From positions 835,451-899,450 of the forward strand of contig NZ_JAAWWK010000002.1 of assembly GCF_012272835.1 (NCBI RefSeq): a stretch of DNA of 64,000 nt, read 5' to 3'. Shown here piece after piece: positions 8,907-17,374 of the stretch. The notes below the pieces were generated by a model. The model was not told the origin of the DNA. It ran no database searches and worked only from the letters and a program-made list of their open reading frames with translations. This DNA comes from Spongiibacter thalassae (lineage in GTDB: Bacteria; Pseudomonadota; Gammaproteobacteria; Pseudomonadales; Spongiibacteraceae). Numbering within the stretch: the first letter of the stretch is position 1; each line of letters starts with the position of its first letter. The position numbers and the translations under genes were made by a program.

Positions 8907-9239
8907 TTAGTAATTGGCCTGCAGTCGCCGTGAGCGATAGTCAGCCTGGGCGCGCCGCCATTCGGCCTCACGCTTGAAGTGTTCGGCGTTGATCGGTTCC
9001 AGCCTCTCTTCCAACAGGCGCGGAGGCCGATCGACATCGCCCATGGGTTCCTCGCTCCAGGGCATCAAAAAAAGGCCGACGGCGGCTTCGTTGTCACCGA
9101 TGATGGTGGTGCCCATTTCGAGCGTGGTGGCAGCGGGCAGTGCGGGCATGTCTTCGGTGGTTTCTGCGACCGCTGTGCCAACAAAAAAGAATGCGGTGAG
9201 GAAAAAGCGCCGGGGGCTCTGCAGAAAGCGAGAGGTCAT
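8907..9239 (-). CDS. Small exported protein of the TPR-ExbBD operon
   Basis: A 110-aa protein with an N-terminal signal peptide (hydrophobic stretch FFLTAFFFVGTAVA, likely cut after AVA). The mature part of about 85 residues has no family I recognise; it ends in a charged helix (EHFKREAEWRRAQADYRSRR). Its start overlaps the upstream TPR gene stop by 4 bp, and 50 bp separate it from exbB. A periplasmic accessory role is inferred from context only. Confidence 0.7.
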   Translation of the reverse strand: MTSRFLQSPRRFFLTAFFFVGTAVAETTEDMPALPAATTLEMGTTIIGDNEAAVGLFLMPWSEEPMGDVDRPPRLLEERLEPINAEHFKREAEWRRAQADYRSRRLQANY

Positions 9240-9871
9240 AATGCGCTCCGGGGCTCAGTGGTGAGTTGGGCATTGCGAGGCACGGTTGCGGTATTGCTTT
9301 CCAGCTCTCTGATCCAGGCTTCGACAATGACATTGTCGCTGTCGGCCTGAGCGCGGTAGCGGCGGTAGTGCTCAAGGGCGAGTTGGGGCTGCCGCAGGGC
9401 GGTGTCGTAGAGCAGGGCCAGGTTGAGCCGCGCCAGGGCGTAGTCGGGTTGGGTGGCAAGGGCGCGTTCGTACCAGTGCTGTGCCTGTGCCCACTGACCT
9501 TGCTGTGCACAGACATAGCCAAGCCAGTTCATGGCTACCACATTGTGGCGGTTGGCGCGCAGGGCGCTCTGAAAGGCATTGTGGGCGTCGTTGAGGTAAC
9601 CGCCCTGGGCCTGCAAAATACCCAGGTTGGTCCAGGGCCCGGAATAGCCAGGGTGGCGCTGGGCGAGATGGGCGAATTGTTGTGTGGCTTCGTCGGTGCG
9701 CCCCATATTCATCAATTCCAGCGCCGCGCGAAACTCAGACTCCACCTCCGTGGCTGCGGGTTTTGCCGTCGTGCTGGAACGGTAGCCTGAAGACGTTGTT
9801 GGGCTGCTGGCGCAGGCACCGAGTAATGTGCCGAGCACACACAGGGTAGCGATTCTAATCAAGGGTTTCAT
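9236..9871 (-). CDS. TPR lipoprotein
   Basis: I choose the ATG at 9871 over one 10 codons further upstream because it puts a lipoprotein signal peptide at the very start (MKPLIRIATLCVLGTLLGAC, lipobox LGAC). The 211-aa protein has four to five TPR units, for example TNLGILQAQGGYLNDAHNAF and NWLGYVCAQQGQWAQAQHWY, the latter followed by alternating Ala/Leu helices. It is probably an outer-membrane-anchored scaffold. The start overlaps the large TPR gene by 17 bp. Confidence 0.82.
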   Translation of the reverse strand: MKPLIRIATLCVLGTLLGACASSPTTSSGYRSSTTAKPAATEVESEFRAALELMNMGRTDEATQQFAHLAQRHPGYSGPWTNLGILQAQGGYLNDAHNAFQSALRANRHNVVAMNWLGYVCAQQGQWAQAQHWYERALATQPDYALARLNLALLYDTALRQPQLALEHYRRYRAQADSDNVIVEAWIRELESNTATVPRNAQLTTEPRSAL

Positions 9872-12707
9872 AGTGGGTCTCCGTACGCCAATGCTTGCCA
9901 TAGTGGGCGGGAACCATTTCCGCGAGGGCCGCCGCGCTGTCTTGTATGCCGTTATTCCAATGCCCCTGTTGCAAGCGTTTCAGGTTGGCTTCAAAGGCGT
10001 TAATGGCTTTTTCTTCAAAGGGAAATGCCTGATCTTCCAGCATTAACTGGTATTCACTCAGGGCGTCGGCGCCCAGTGCGGGTCGCGGCGACGACAGCAA
10101 GGCGGTCGCAAACTGGCGATAAAGCCCCCCCAGTTCGAAGGTGGCCGCTGTGGTGATCTCGGCAACGCCGTAGCCCGCGGCCTGATTAAGCAGCTCGATA
10201 GCCTGCTCCATAGCCTGTTTACGCCGAGGCAGGCTGGCGGAAATCGGCGCGTCGAGCATGATACTGTTAGCGGCTTTCACTGCGATAAGCCCGAGTTCCA
10301 GACTCGCCTGTGCTGCCGCCTGACGGGTGTGGGCAGTGCGGGTGCTCGGGTTGTTGGCATCGCTGGCAATAATGTCCCGCAACCAATTCCGATAGGTGTT
10401 GTGGTCGCGCCGTGTCGCTGCGATATCGGCAAGCCGGCGGCGAGCATCAATCGCCGGTTCCAATGGCTGCGGGTATTGGCGCAGGTAGTTTTGGTAGGCT
10501 GCCACTGCGTTTTGAGTTTGATTGGTCGAGTCGTAAAGGCGCGCGGCAAGCAAGCTGGCCGAACGTCGAGTGGCATGGGTTTCCTCTGGCCTCGCAGCAA
10601 TGCGCTGATACGTCGCAGCGGCGAGACCGGAGCGGCCCTCGCGCTCATAAGCGGTGGCCAGTAATTTGTCGGCATCGGCGATCAAACGGTGCTCGGGATA
10701 ATGTCGCCCCATGGTCTCAAGGAGAGCGCTGGCCTCCCGCCACTGCTCCAGTTCGAACAGCGCGGCACCGGCGTCATAGGTAGCGTCAGCGGCTAATGCC
10801 GTGGCGGGATCCACCTCTGCGGCGCGCTGAAACAGGGTGGCTGCCAGAGCCAGCTTGTTCTCGTGACGCGCCTTTTCGCCCTGGCGGTATACCGCGACCG
10901 CAAGGCGCTCGGTGGCCAGGGTGACCAGCCCGGCGTCAGTGTCGGGCCGTGCGAGTAACTGGCGGTAGCGGCGCTCGGCGTCGGCGTAGCGTTCCTGAGC
11001 AAAATACGCGTCAGCCAGCAGACTCAGCGAGCGGGTGGCCACGGGGCCTTCGTCGATTCGGCTGGCGATATTAATGGTGCGGCTATAGTCCTGCATAGCG
11101 AACAGATTTTCCGCTGCGCTGATCAGCACTGTGTGCTTGTCCGGGTGGTCTGGAAAGACCTCCGCCAATTTCACGCTGGCATTCACTCGGGCATCGACAA
11201 AGGGGCGGTGGTCGGGTTGTCTGTCACAGAGCTGCGCCCAGGCCGAGACCGCTGCCAGTGCGGCGCGGGGCGCGGCCGAATAGCCGGGAAAGCGATAGGC
11301 CGCCTGCGCATAGTGTTGGGCAGCCAGTTCGAGCTTGCCCGCGTCGAACAGGGCGTCGGCGTACTGGTGCATCCATGTGCTGGCCTCGGCGTCCTCGGGG
11401 AAGTCTTCCAGTAGTTGTTGGTACCAGGCGGCGGCAGTGTCAAAGCCCTGAAGGCTTTCTGCACTGTCTTTCTCTGCCTTCTGCGCGCTGGCGTGGTGGG
11501 CGAGGGCGATGTCCTGCATGGCGTCGCGCACCTTCGTGAGGGTGTCGGCATCAACCTCCCGGTCCTGCCAGTAGGGTGCTGAGGGGCGATAGCGCTCGGC
11601 AAAGGACTGTCGTGCCAGTAGCGCCGGTTCGCTGAACCCGCCGCTGTCGAAGGCACTTATTGCGCGACTGGCAAACTCCGGGACGCGGGGGTGGGCGGCG
11701 TATTGCTCTACAAAGGTCTGGTATACGCCGGCGGCGTCGCTGTAGCGCTTTTTCTCCAGCAATAATTCGCCGAGATCGCTGTACACCACCGTGACATAGG
11801 GTGAGTTGCCAACGTCCTGGGTCCCCACTGGCGTAAAGTACCTGGCGATACTGCGACCGCCGTCATCGGCGGCCAGCGACAGGCCTAGGGCGCGCAGGGA
11901 ATCCCGTGCCATTTCCCGCTGCTGATTGGGCACGGCGGCGAGCAATTCATCTGCTGTGTCGGCGGTTTGTGGGGGTAACAGCTCGTCGAGCAGCGCAATA
12001 AACGTAGAGATTGCCGCATCGTAATCGGCCAGTTTGTATTGGGTCCAGGCGTATTTATACCGGGCCATGTCTAGCAATGGCGTGAGGTCCTGCAGGTCGA
12101 TGATGTGCTGGTACTGTTGTGCGGCCTCCTCATATCGGCGGTGCACAAAAAGTGATTCCGCTGCGCGAAAGCGCGCATCAATCGACCGCTGGGCGCGGGG
12201 ATAACGGTCCGCCAATTGGCGAAGGGTATCAATACTGGCATCGTCGTCGCCGTTCAATTGCTGCGCCCGCGCCAGTTGGTAAAGCACATGGGCAGTATTG
12301 GAATAGTCAGGAAATTCGCTGAGCAATTGCTGGTACAGGGCGATAGCGCGGGGCAAATCCACTGTGCCAGCCTGTTCGGAATCTGCAGCCTGCACTCGAA
12401 TATCGGCAGCCCGCCGCAGGGCCTCGGCCCGGGTTTCCGGTGCGGCGTGCAAGTCTAGAATCTGTTCGTAGTGGGCCACAGCGGTTTGCGCGTTTTGTTC
12501 GGGTGCCTGAACGGTTGCAGTGGCGGCGGTGCGTTTCATCCGCAGCCGGTCGGCGTTCTGCCCATTGCTGTCGATCAACTCACCGATGGTGCGTGGGTGA
12601 GACTCGCAGGCAACCAGGGCATAACTTATGGCGAGCATGAGCAGCAGACGAGCGGGGCGTGAAGACGGTCTGCTGATCGGGCGCACGGTAGCAAGTAGTC
12701 GATTCAT
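9855..12707 (-). CDS. Large TPR lipoprotein (950 aa)
   Basis: Begins with a lipoprotein signal peptide ending in a LVAC lipobox around residue 34. The rest is almost all TPR-like helical hairpins: repeated patterns such as YQQLLSEFPDYSNTAHVLY, RYEEAAQQYQHII, YADAERRYRQLLARP and WREASALLETMGRHYPE recur at roughly 35-40 residue steps. Such long periplasmic solenoids act as assembly platforms (compare GltD/AgmU of Myxococcus). Its start overlaps the upstream TPR gene stop by 4 bp. No enzymatic motif is seen. Confidence 0.82.
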   Translation of the reverse strand: MNRLLATVRPISRPSSRPARLLLMLAISYALVACESHPRTIGELIDSNGQNADRLRMKRTAATATVQAPEQNAQTAVAHYEQILDLHAAPETRAEALRRAADIRVQAADSEQAGTVDLPRAIALYQQLLSEFPDYSNTAHVLYQLARAQQLNGDDDASIDTLRQLADRYPRAQRSIDARFRAAESLFVHRRYEEAAQQYQHIIDLQDLTPLLDMARYKYAWTQYKLADYDAAISTFIALLDELLPPQTADTADELLAAVPNQQREMARDSLRALGLSLAADDGGRSIARYFTPVGTQDVGNSPYVTVVYSDLGELLLEKKRYSDAAGVYQTFVEQYAAHPRVPEFASRAISAFDSGGFSEPALLARQSFAERYRPSAPYWQDREVDADTLTKVRDAMQDIALAHHASAQKAEKDSAESLQGFDTAAAWYQQLLEDFPEDAEASTWMHQYADALFDAGKLELAAQHYAQAAYRFPGYSAAPRAALAAVSAWAQLCDRQPDHRPFVDARVNASVKLAEVFPDHPDKHTVLISAAENLFAMQDYSRTINIASRIDEGPVATRSLSLLADAYFAQERYADAERRYRQLLARPDTDAGLVTLATERLAVAVYRQGEKARHENKLALAATLFQRAAEVDPATALAADATYDAGAALFELEQWREASALLETMGRHYPEHRLIADADKLLATAYEREGRSGLAAATYQRIAARPEETHATRRSASLLAARLYDSTNQTQNAVAAYQNYLRQYPQPLEPAIDARRRLADIAATRRDHNTYRNWLRDIIASDANNPSTRTAHTRQAAAQASLELGLIAVKAANSIMLDAPISASLPRRKQAMEQAIELLNQAAGYGVAEITTAATFELGGLYRQFATALLSSPRPALGADALSEYQLMLEDQAFPFEEKAINAFEANLKRLQQGHWNNGIQDSAAALAEMVPAHYGKHWRTETHYETLD

Positions 12708-14515
12708 GGGCGCCTTCCCTGGGGCGTTGCGCCGCCGGACAGCCGCGGCGAATCGTGAATGCGGGCAAGGGCGAAGCCGGCTTCGGCGAGATAGGTCTCC
12801 ACCCGGTTATAGTGCACTGATAGGGATGCGAGGGCCGCCAGCTCCATGCGTTGTCGCGCATCGTGGCGTTCACTGTGAATTCTCGCCAGCACGGCGTCTA
12901 TGCCGTCGCGCAGAGGCTGAGCCTCGTCAATCTCAAGGGCGGGGTGCTGCCGGTGCTCGCGCATTGCGTCGTCGAGCTCAGAGAGAGTGCGGTAGTCCTG
13001 CACCGCATCGAGGAAACCGGGGTTGCTGATCAGGTCGTTGACGTATTCGGTGGCGGGGTCGGCAATCACCCGTGCCAGCCACGCGTCCCAGCCGTTGTCA
13101 CGCCGCTGTAGATACAGGTCGATACCTGTGCTGAGTTGACCGCTTTGTACATGCTGCATTCGCGCCTGAATACTGCTGCGCACTGTGAGAAGTTGTTCCT
13201 GGGCACGCAGGTAATAGCGCTCTGCCTGCGCGAAATCGCCCATATGGGTCATCGCGTAGGGAATAATCAACATGCCTTCCTGAACCGCTGGGTCGAAGGG
13301 ATCGTCGGCAATCAACTCCATCCACGGCACCAGCGCATTGCGCAGATCTTCCTTCATGGCGCCGCTGACGACTGACCACGCGCGTCTGAACGGCGCTCGG
13401 CGACGGGCCCAGGCTACTTCATCATCAGAGCTGGACCAAAGATAGTTCGCTCCGGCTTGGCCGGGGGCCGGGGCGGCGGTCTTGCTACCCGCGAGTGCGG
13501 GATTATCCGGTTTGAGCAGGGCCCAGCCGAGCCCAATCAGGGCGTGATTGGCGTAGTCCGTCAACCGGCGCACTCGACGAAAATGCTCCTGGGCTTCACT
13601 GGGCAAGTAGCGGGAGAGGTAGTAATAGCCCAAAGCCAAACTGACTTTATCCTGCAATTGTTGCTTGTCGTAGTCCTCGTAATCAGCGTCGACCAGCGCC
13701 TTCAGCATCGCCAGCCCCTGCTCGTCTGAGCCGGACTCCAGCAATGCGACCGCCTGGTTGTAGCGGTCATAGACCGGGTCGTTTACAGGTGGACTCGCAG
13801 CGGCGATACCGTAGGCGCGAGTGTTTTCTGTAAGGGTGGCATGCGAAATATGAACGCCACGGGAGGCAGCATATTGCAGGGCACTGATCGCCTGGAAATA
13901 TTGGCCGGTCACGGTGAAAAACTGCGCACTGGGTGAGGTCAAAGATAAATCCGCTGCGCCGTGTTGCCTAACAAGCAGCGAGGCCCCACCCAGCAAGTGT
14001 TTCATACCACTGTTGTCGAGGTGGAGTTCAATATTGCCACCGGTCTCGGGTAGGGAGAATGGCTGGTCTATTCGGGCAACCACCCGCTTGCCCCTGGGGT
14101 CTCCGCCCGGCAGCGCGACAACCTCTGCGCGAAGGCGGTGCTCACCCGGAGAGAGGGGCAGCCGAACCAGGGGGTGGGCAGCGCCTTCATTAATAGCATG
14201 GGCCTCGGTGAGGCTATAGTCGTAACGGTGTTTTTGGTCGTCGATTCGCAGTGTGGCCGACTGAATAACCAGCGTGTCAGCACGACTTGTTAAATACACT
14301 GACGATGGCGGGTGGGCGACAGAGGGGTGTTGATCTGCCAGCCTGCGAACCTCAAGGTCGAGCCGTAGCGCCTCGGTTTTTATGCCCACATGCTGGTCGC
14401 TATGCACCAAAGCTGGTAGCAAAGCGCTGAGCAGCAAGCACCAAACAGAGGCGAATCGCGCTTGTCCGGCACTATTATTCCGCTGTAAAGCTGATGGATT
14501 TAAACGCGTCCACAC
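12704..14515 (-). CDS. Exported TPR-containing protein, first gene of the operon
   Basis: A 603-aa protein with a signal peptide (hydrophobic core about 24-36, likely cleavage after LVHS at about 39). Residues 45-160 look beta-rich (EALRLDLEVRRLADQ, then RAEVVALPGG), while 220-560 contain TPR-like helices such as YNQAVALLESGSDEQGLAML and EAQEHFRRVRRLTDYANHAL. It is the promoter-proximal gene of the eight-gene minus-strand operon, with a 4-bp overlap to the next gene. Comparable to exported TPR proteins of ExbB/D-linked gliding-type operons; exact role unknown. Confidence 0.75.
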   Translation of the reverse strand: MWTRLNPSALQRNNSAGQARFASVWCLLLSALLPALVHSDQHVGIKTEALRLDLEVRRLADQHPSVAHPPSSVYLTSRADTLVIQSATLRIDDQKHRYDYSLTEAHAINEGAAHPLVRLPLSPGEHRLRAEVVALPGGDPRGKRVVARIDQPFSLPETGGNIELHLDNSGMKHLLGGASLLVRQHGAADLSLTSPSAQFFTVTGQYFQAISALQYAASRGVHISHATLTENTRAYGIAAASPPVNDPVYDRYNQAVALLESGSDEQGLAMLKALVDADYEDYDKQQLQDKVSLALGYYYLSRYLPSEAQEHFRRVRRLTDYANHALIGLGWALLKPDNPALAGSKTAAPAPGQAGANYLWSSSDDEVAWARRRAPFRRAWSVVSGAMKEDLRNALVPWMELIADDPFDPAVQEGMLIIPYAMTHMGDFAQAERYYLRAQEQLLTVRSSIQARMQHVQSGQLSTGIDLYLQRRDNGWDAWLARVIADPATEYVNDLISNPGFLDAVQDYRTLSELDDAMREHRQHPALEIDEAQPLRDGIDAVLARIHSERHDARQRMELAALASLSVHYNRVETYLAEAGFALARIHDSPRLSGGATPQGRRP

Positions 14516-14838
14516 AAGAGTATCCTGATATTGGCAAAGTTGTCCGGGTGGTGCTGTACTTGGTCTTGAAAGAGCAATAGCCGTGCCAGTACATGAGGTT
14601 GTGTATAAAGGGCGTAAAAACAGAACGGGAAGAAGCGATAAAGCAACAGAGAAAACATAGGGGACAATGAGAACAGCAAAAGGGAAGGGCGCGTCAGTGC
14701 ATCCCTGTTCGATGTTTTTAATAATTTATACTCGAGCACCTGGCAGGCGCGGCAATGAATTGACCAAGGCGGCTCGCGCGCAGGATGAACAGGCCCCTGC
14801 ATACCCCAAAAACGAGTTTCACAGCAACGGAGTCCAGC
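14516..14838. other. Divergent intergenic region
   Basis: About 320 bp between the start of the minus-strand TPR operon and the plus-strand VOC gene. It should hold both promoters; an AT-rich stretch with a TATACT box near 14729-14734 could serve the VOC gene. I see no convincing small gene or structured RNA. Confidence 0.4.
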
Positions 14839-15246
14839 ATGGCCGTACATGGCATTGACCATATCAACATCCGCACTGGCGCAATGGAAAGCACTCTCGC
14901 GTTTCTGCGCGATACCTTAGGCTTGGTTCCACGACCGGTTCAAGGCCTAAACTCAATGGAAAAAGTCGCCTGGGTCTGCGACAGCGAAGGCCATGCCGTG
15001 CTTCATATCGTACGCGCCGATATCCCCAATGCACCGGGAGAACCCGTGCCCGACGCGCCGCCCTTTGGCAGTGGCGCTATTCATCATGTGGCGCTTAACT
15101 GCAGTGACCATAACGAAATGCGCGAGCGCATCGTCGCCAGTGGCGTTCACTTTCGCGAGCGTCACGTAACAAGCCTGGGGCTTCGGCAGCTATTTGTTGA
15201 AGACCCCGCGGGAATTCTCTATGAACTGAACTTTAGCGACGAGTGA
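14839..15246 (+). CDS. VOC-superfamily (glyoxalase/bleomycin-resistance fold) protein
   Basis: A 135-aa protein made of two beta-alpha-beta-beta-beta modules. Metal-ligand candidates of the VOC family are visible: His in GIDHINIRTG at the start, His in GAIHHVALNC near residue 76, and Glu in AGILYELNF near the end. Start chosen at 14839 because GGAG lies 6 nt upstream; the upstream ATG 14785 lacks a site. VOC proteins include isomerases, dioxygenases and resistance proteins, so the substrate cannot be assigned. Confidence 0.85.
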   Translation: MAVHGIDHINIRTGAMESTLAFLRDTLGLVPRPVQGLNSMEKVAWVCDSEGHAVLHIVRADIPNAPGEPVPDAPPFGSGAIHHVALNCSDHNEMRERIVASGVHFRERHVTSLGLRQLFVEDPAGILYELNFSDE

Positions 15247-15529
15247 TGCCGCGGGCCCGACAGCTGGAGTGGCGTCTGTACATGAACAGATGGGAGCTGC
15301 TGGTAAATACTTGCAAGGAAGCCGATCTCGGGAGCCGTTCAACTTAGGCGCGGACAGGGCTGGCCTCTCGCTTCGTGACTTAGTCCCATCTGGTTGATTA
15401 AATTCACGCTTGCTTTAGCCTGATCAGCGGGGAAGTATTCCTAGAGACCCAGCTGCCCGAAATGCCATCCCGTGTGACACGCATCGCTTTTTCCTCTACA
15501 TTTGAAAGAAAAACTGAATGGAGTCAGGT

Positions 15530-16981
15530 ATGGCAATTGTAGAAAAGCTAAAAACAGGGGAGCTGGCAAGGTTGGTGCCGACGTTGCCAGATAGTAAGAA
15601 GGAAGAGCGTGCTACCTCTGTTCTATTGTCAATTTTCAGGGTGGTTCCCAGCTTCGCTAAAGATGTTCTGGAACTGACGGGGGCAAGTGTCGGAGCTCGA
15701 GCAAGGGTCGAGTGTTACACAGAGGTGACTTTCAAGGGTGACGCGCTGAAAGGGATTCGGCCTGATGGACTAATAGTCGTTTATAGCGGCAAAAAGGAGT
15801 GGAGTGCGCTAGTCGAGTCGAAAATTGGCAATGCTGGATTAAAACCTGAGCAAGTCGAGAGTTACGCGCAGGCAGTCAAACAGTTAGGAGCCGATGCTTT
15901 TGTCACAATATCCAATGAATTTGCAGCACTACCAACCCATCATCCTGTCGAGATCAACAAAGCCCTCGCGAAAAAAGTCAACATATTCCACTTTTCTTGG
16001 CTCAGCCTAATTTGTAAAGCAATCCTGCTCTCAGAAAATAAAGTTGTTGACGACCCAGAGCAGGCATATTTATTGGCAGAGATGATTCGCTATTTTAACT
16101 CTCCGAATTCAGGTGTATCAGCATTCACACGGATGGGGCCAGGCTGGAGGGAGGTCTGTGACAGAGTGCAACAGGGCGCGCCATTGCAAGGCATTCAGCA
16201 AGACGTAGAAAATGCTATCGGTAGTTGGTTGCAGCTAATGAAGTTTCTTAGTCTGAGGCTAAGCATTGCTACTGCCTCGGCAGTTCAACTAGTAGTTCAA
16301 CGGCGGTTTCAAGACGACGCTCCGGCCCAACAGCAAGAGTTAATACTGAATCTGACTAAATCCAATTGTTTGGACGCGTCATTGACGGTACCTAATGCGG
16401 CCGCGCCATTGGATGTTTCTGCTGATTTTGCTAGACGAGTGCTTTCTGTATCTATGAAGCTCCAGTCGCCTCAAGACATTAAGCGCCCTACGGCGGCGAT
16501 AAACTGGCTTACGCGTCAGCTAAAAGATGTGAAAGACAAGGCTTCTGTTACTGTTCGAGTGCATTGGCCGAAGCGAATAGCAATGACGGTGGCGAGTCTG
16601 GAGTTGGCGCACGACAAGCCAGAGCTGCTAATACCGGAGAACTGCAAGGAAATCCCCAAAGAGTTGGAAGTTGTAATCGTTGTTGATTTGGCTGGGAAAT
16701 TTCGAGGTTCGCAAACTTTTGTTGATGAGTCGGAAAATGGCCTCAAATTCTTTTACAAGACTATTGGTCAGAAGCTGACAAAATGGCAGCCGAAGGCTCC
16801 TGAAATCAAAAAGAAGGAGCGTGAACGTTCCAGTATTAATGTAACTTCCGGGGCGTTTTCTGAGGAGGCTGACCGCTTGGAGCTTACGCGGGATAGTGAC
16901 GAGGATGTTTCATCCGAAGATATTAAAGTTGTCGTTCCTCCTCAAGTTGCCGAAGACAGTGCTGACGAAAGCGTAGCGTAA
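15530..16981 (+). CDS. PD-(D/E)XK nuclease-like protein next to the phage insertion site
   Basis: A 483-aa protein from ATG 15530, which has GGAG 6 nt upstream (15520-15523); ATG 15518 is the alternative. The N-terminal part has a PD-(D/E)XK-like pattern: an early Glu/Asp-containing helix, RPDGLIVVYSG with Asp at the strand end, then EWSALVESKIGNAGL giving E-x-K, then a QVESYAQAVKQLG helix. The middle is helical and the end (about 440-483) is acidic and disordered. Codon and base use are clearly more AT-rich than the flanking genes, suggesting acquisition. A defence or nuclease role is a guess based on the fold and on its position beside attL. Confidence 0.6.
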   Translation: MAIVEKLKTGELARLVPTLPDSKKEERATSVLLSIFRVVPSFAKDVLELTGASVGARARVECYTEVTFKGDALKGIRPDGLIVVYSGKKEWSALVESKIGNAGLKPEQVESYAQAVKQLGADAFVTISNEFAALPTHHPVEINKALAKKVNIFHFSWLSLICKAILLSENKVVDDPEQAYLLAEMIRYFNSPNSGVSAFTRMGPGWREVCDRVQQGAPLQGIQQDVENAIGSWLQLMKFLSLRLSIATASAVQLVVQRRFQDDAPAQQQELILNLTKSNCLDASLTVPNAAAPLDVSADFARRVLSVSMKLQSPQDIKRPTAAINWLTRQLKDVKDKASVTVRVHWPKRIAMTVASLELAHDKPELLIPENCKEIPKELEVVIVVDLAGKFRGSQTFVDESENGLKFFYKTIGQKLTKWQPKAPEIKKKERERSSINVTSGAFSEEADRLELTRDSDEDVSSEDIKVVVPPQVAEDSADESVA

Positions 16982-17202
16982 CGACGAGGGCGTGCGTGCG
17001 TTACGCAGCCAGGGTTTTGGTCGCCGGAGTTCTACGCAGCGGCCAATATTTATTGCTAGATTCACGTCGCGCTTATAATTGGCACAATGTTGCGATTTTT
17101 TTGGTGCGCTACAGTCATGTAAAAAATTGCGGGTATGCGAGGGGTCTGTCCTGCTTTAAGGAAAGACCCCGGCGGGTGTTTAAAACCAGGATGCCAAATA
17201 CG
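16982..17202. other. Gene-free stretch between the PD-(D/E)XK gene and attL
   Basis: I see no supportable gene. The sequence is AT-rich and leads into the chromosomal tRNA-Ser terminator and the attL core. Confidence 0.5.
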
Positions 17203-17230
17203 CGAAAGCCCCGATTTATCGGGGCTTTCG
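17203..17230. terminator. Original chromosomal terminator of tRNA-Ser, now separated from it
   Basis: A perfect 13-bp stem (CGAAAGCCCCGAT / ATCGGGGCTTTCG) with a 2-nt loop lies 7 bp outside attL. Read on the minus strand it would immediately follow the 3' end of an uninterrupted tRNA-Ser, so it was probably that gene's terminator before integration. Confidence 0.7.
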
Positions 17231-17237
17231 CTTAGTA

Positions 17238-17266
17238 ATGGCGGTGAGGGAGGGATTCGAACCCTC
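17238..17266. repeat. attL core (29-bp copy of tRNA-Ser 3' end)
   Basis: Identical to 61245-61273 over 29 bp, starting ATGGCGGTGAGGG. Sequence outside the core differs immediately on both sides, which fixes the crossover limits. Confidence 0.93.
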
Positions 17267-17355
17267 AACGGGGGTGGTGTAGTCCGCGTAAGTCCGCGGT
17301 ATTTAAAGAGTTCTTATTTTCAAAAAGGACAGAAACGGACATAAAAGGCCCTGCT

Positions 17356-17374
17356 TTTATCCCAATTTTATCCC
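17356..17374. promoter_or_regulatory. Putative integrase arm-type site, left
   Basis: The 19-mer TTTATCCCAATTTTATCCC occurs here, overlapping the end of int, and again at 61179-61197 close to attR. Short direct repeats on both att arms of a phage are typical arm-binding sites of tyrosine recombinases; the role is inferred. Confidence 0.6.

Noticed and set aside
12704-14515. Possible sensor or enzyme function for the operon's first gene
   Set aside because: Only helical repeat and beta patterns are visible; no catalytic motif supports it.
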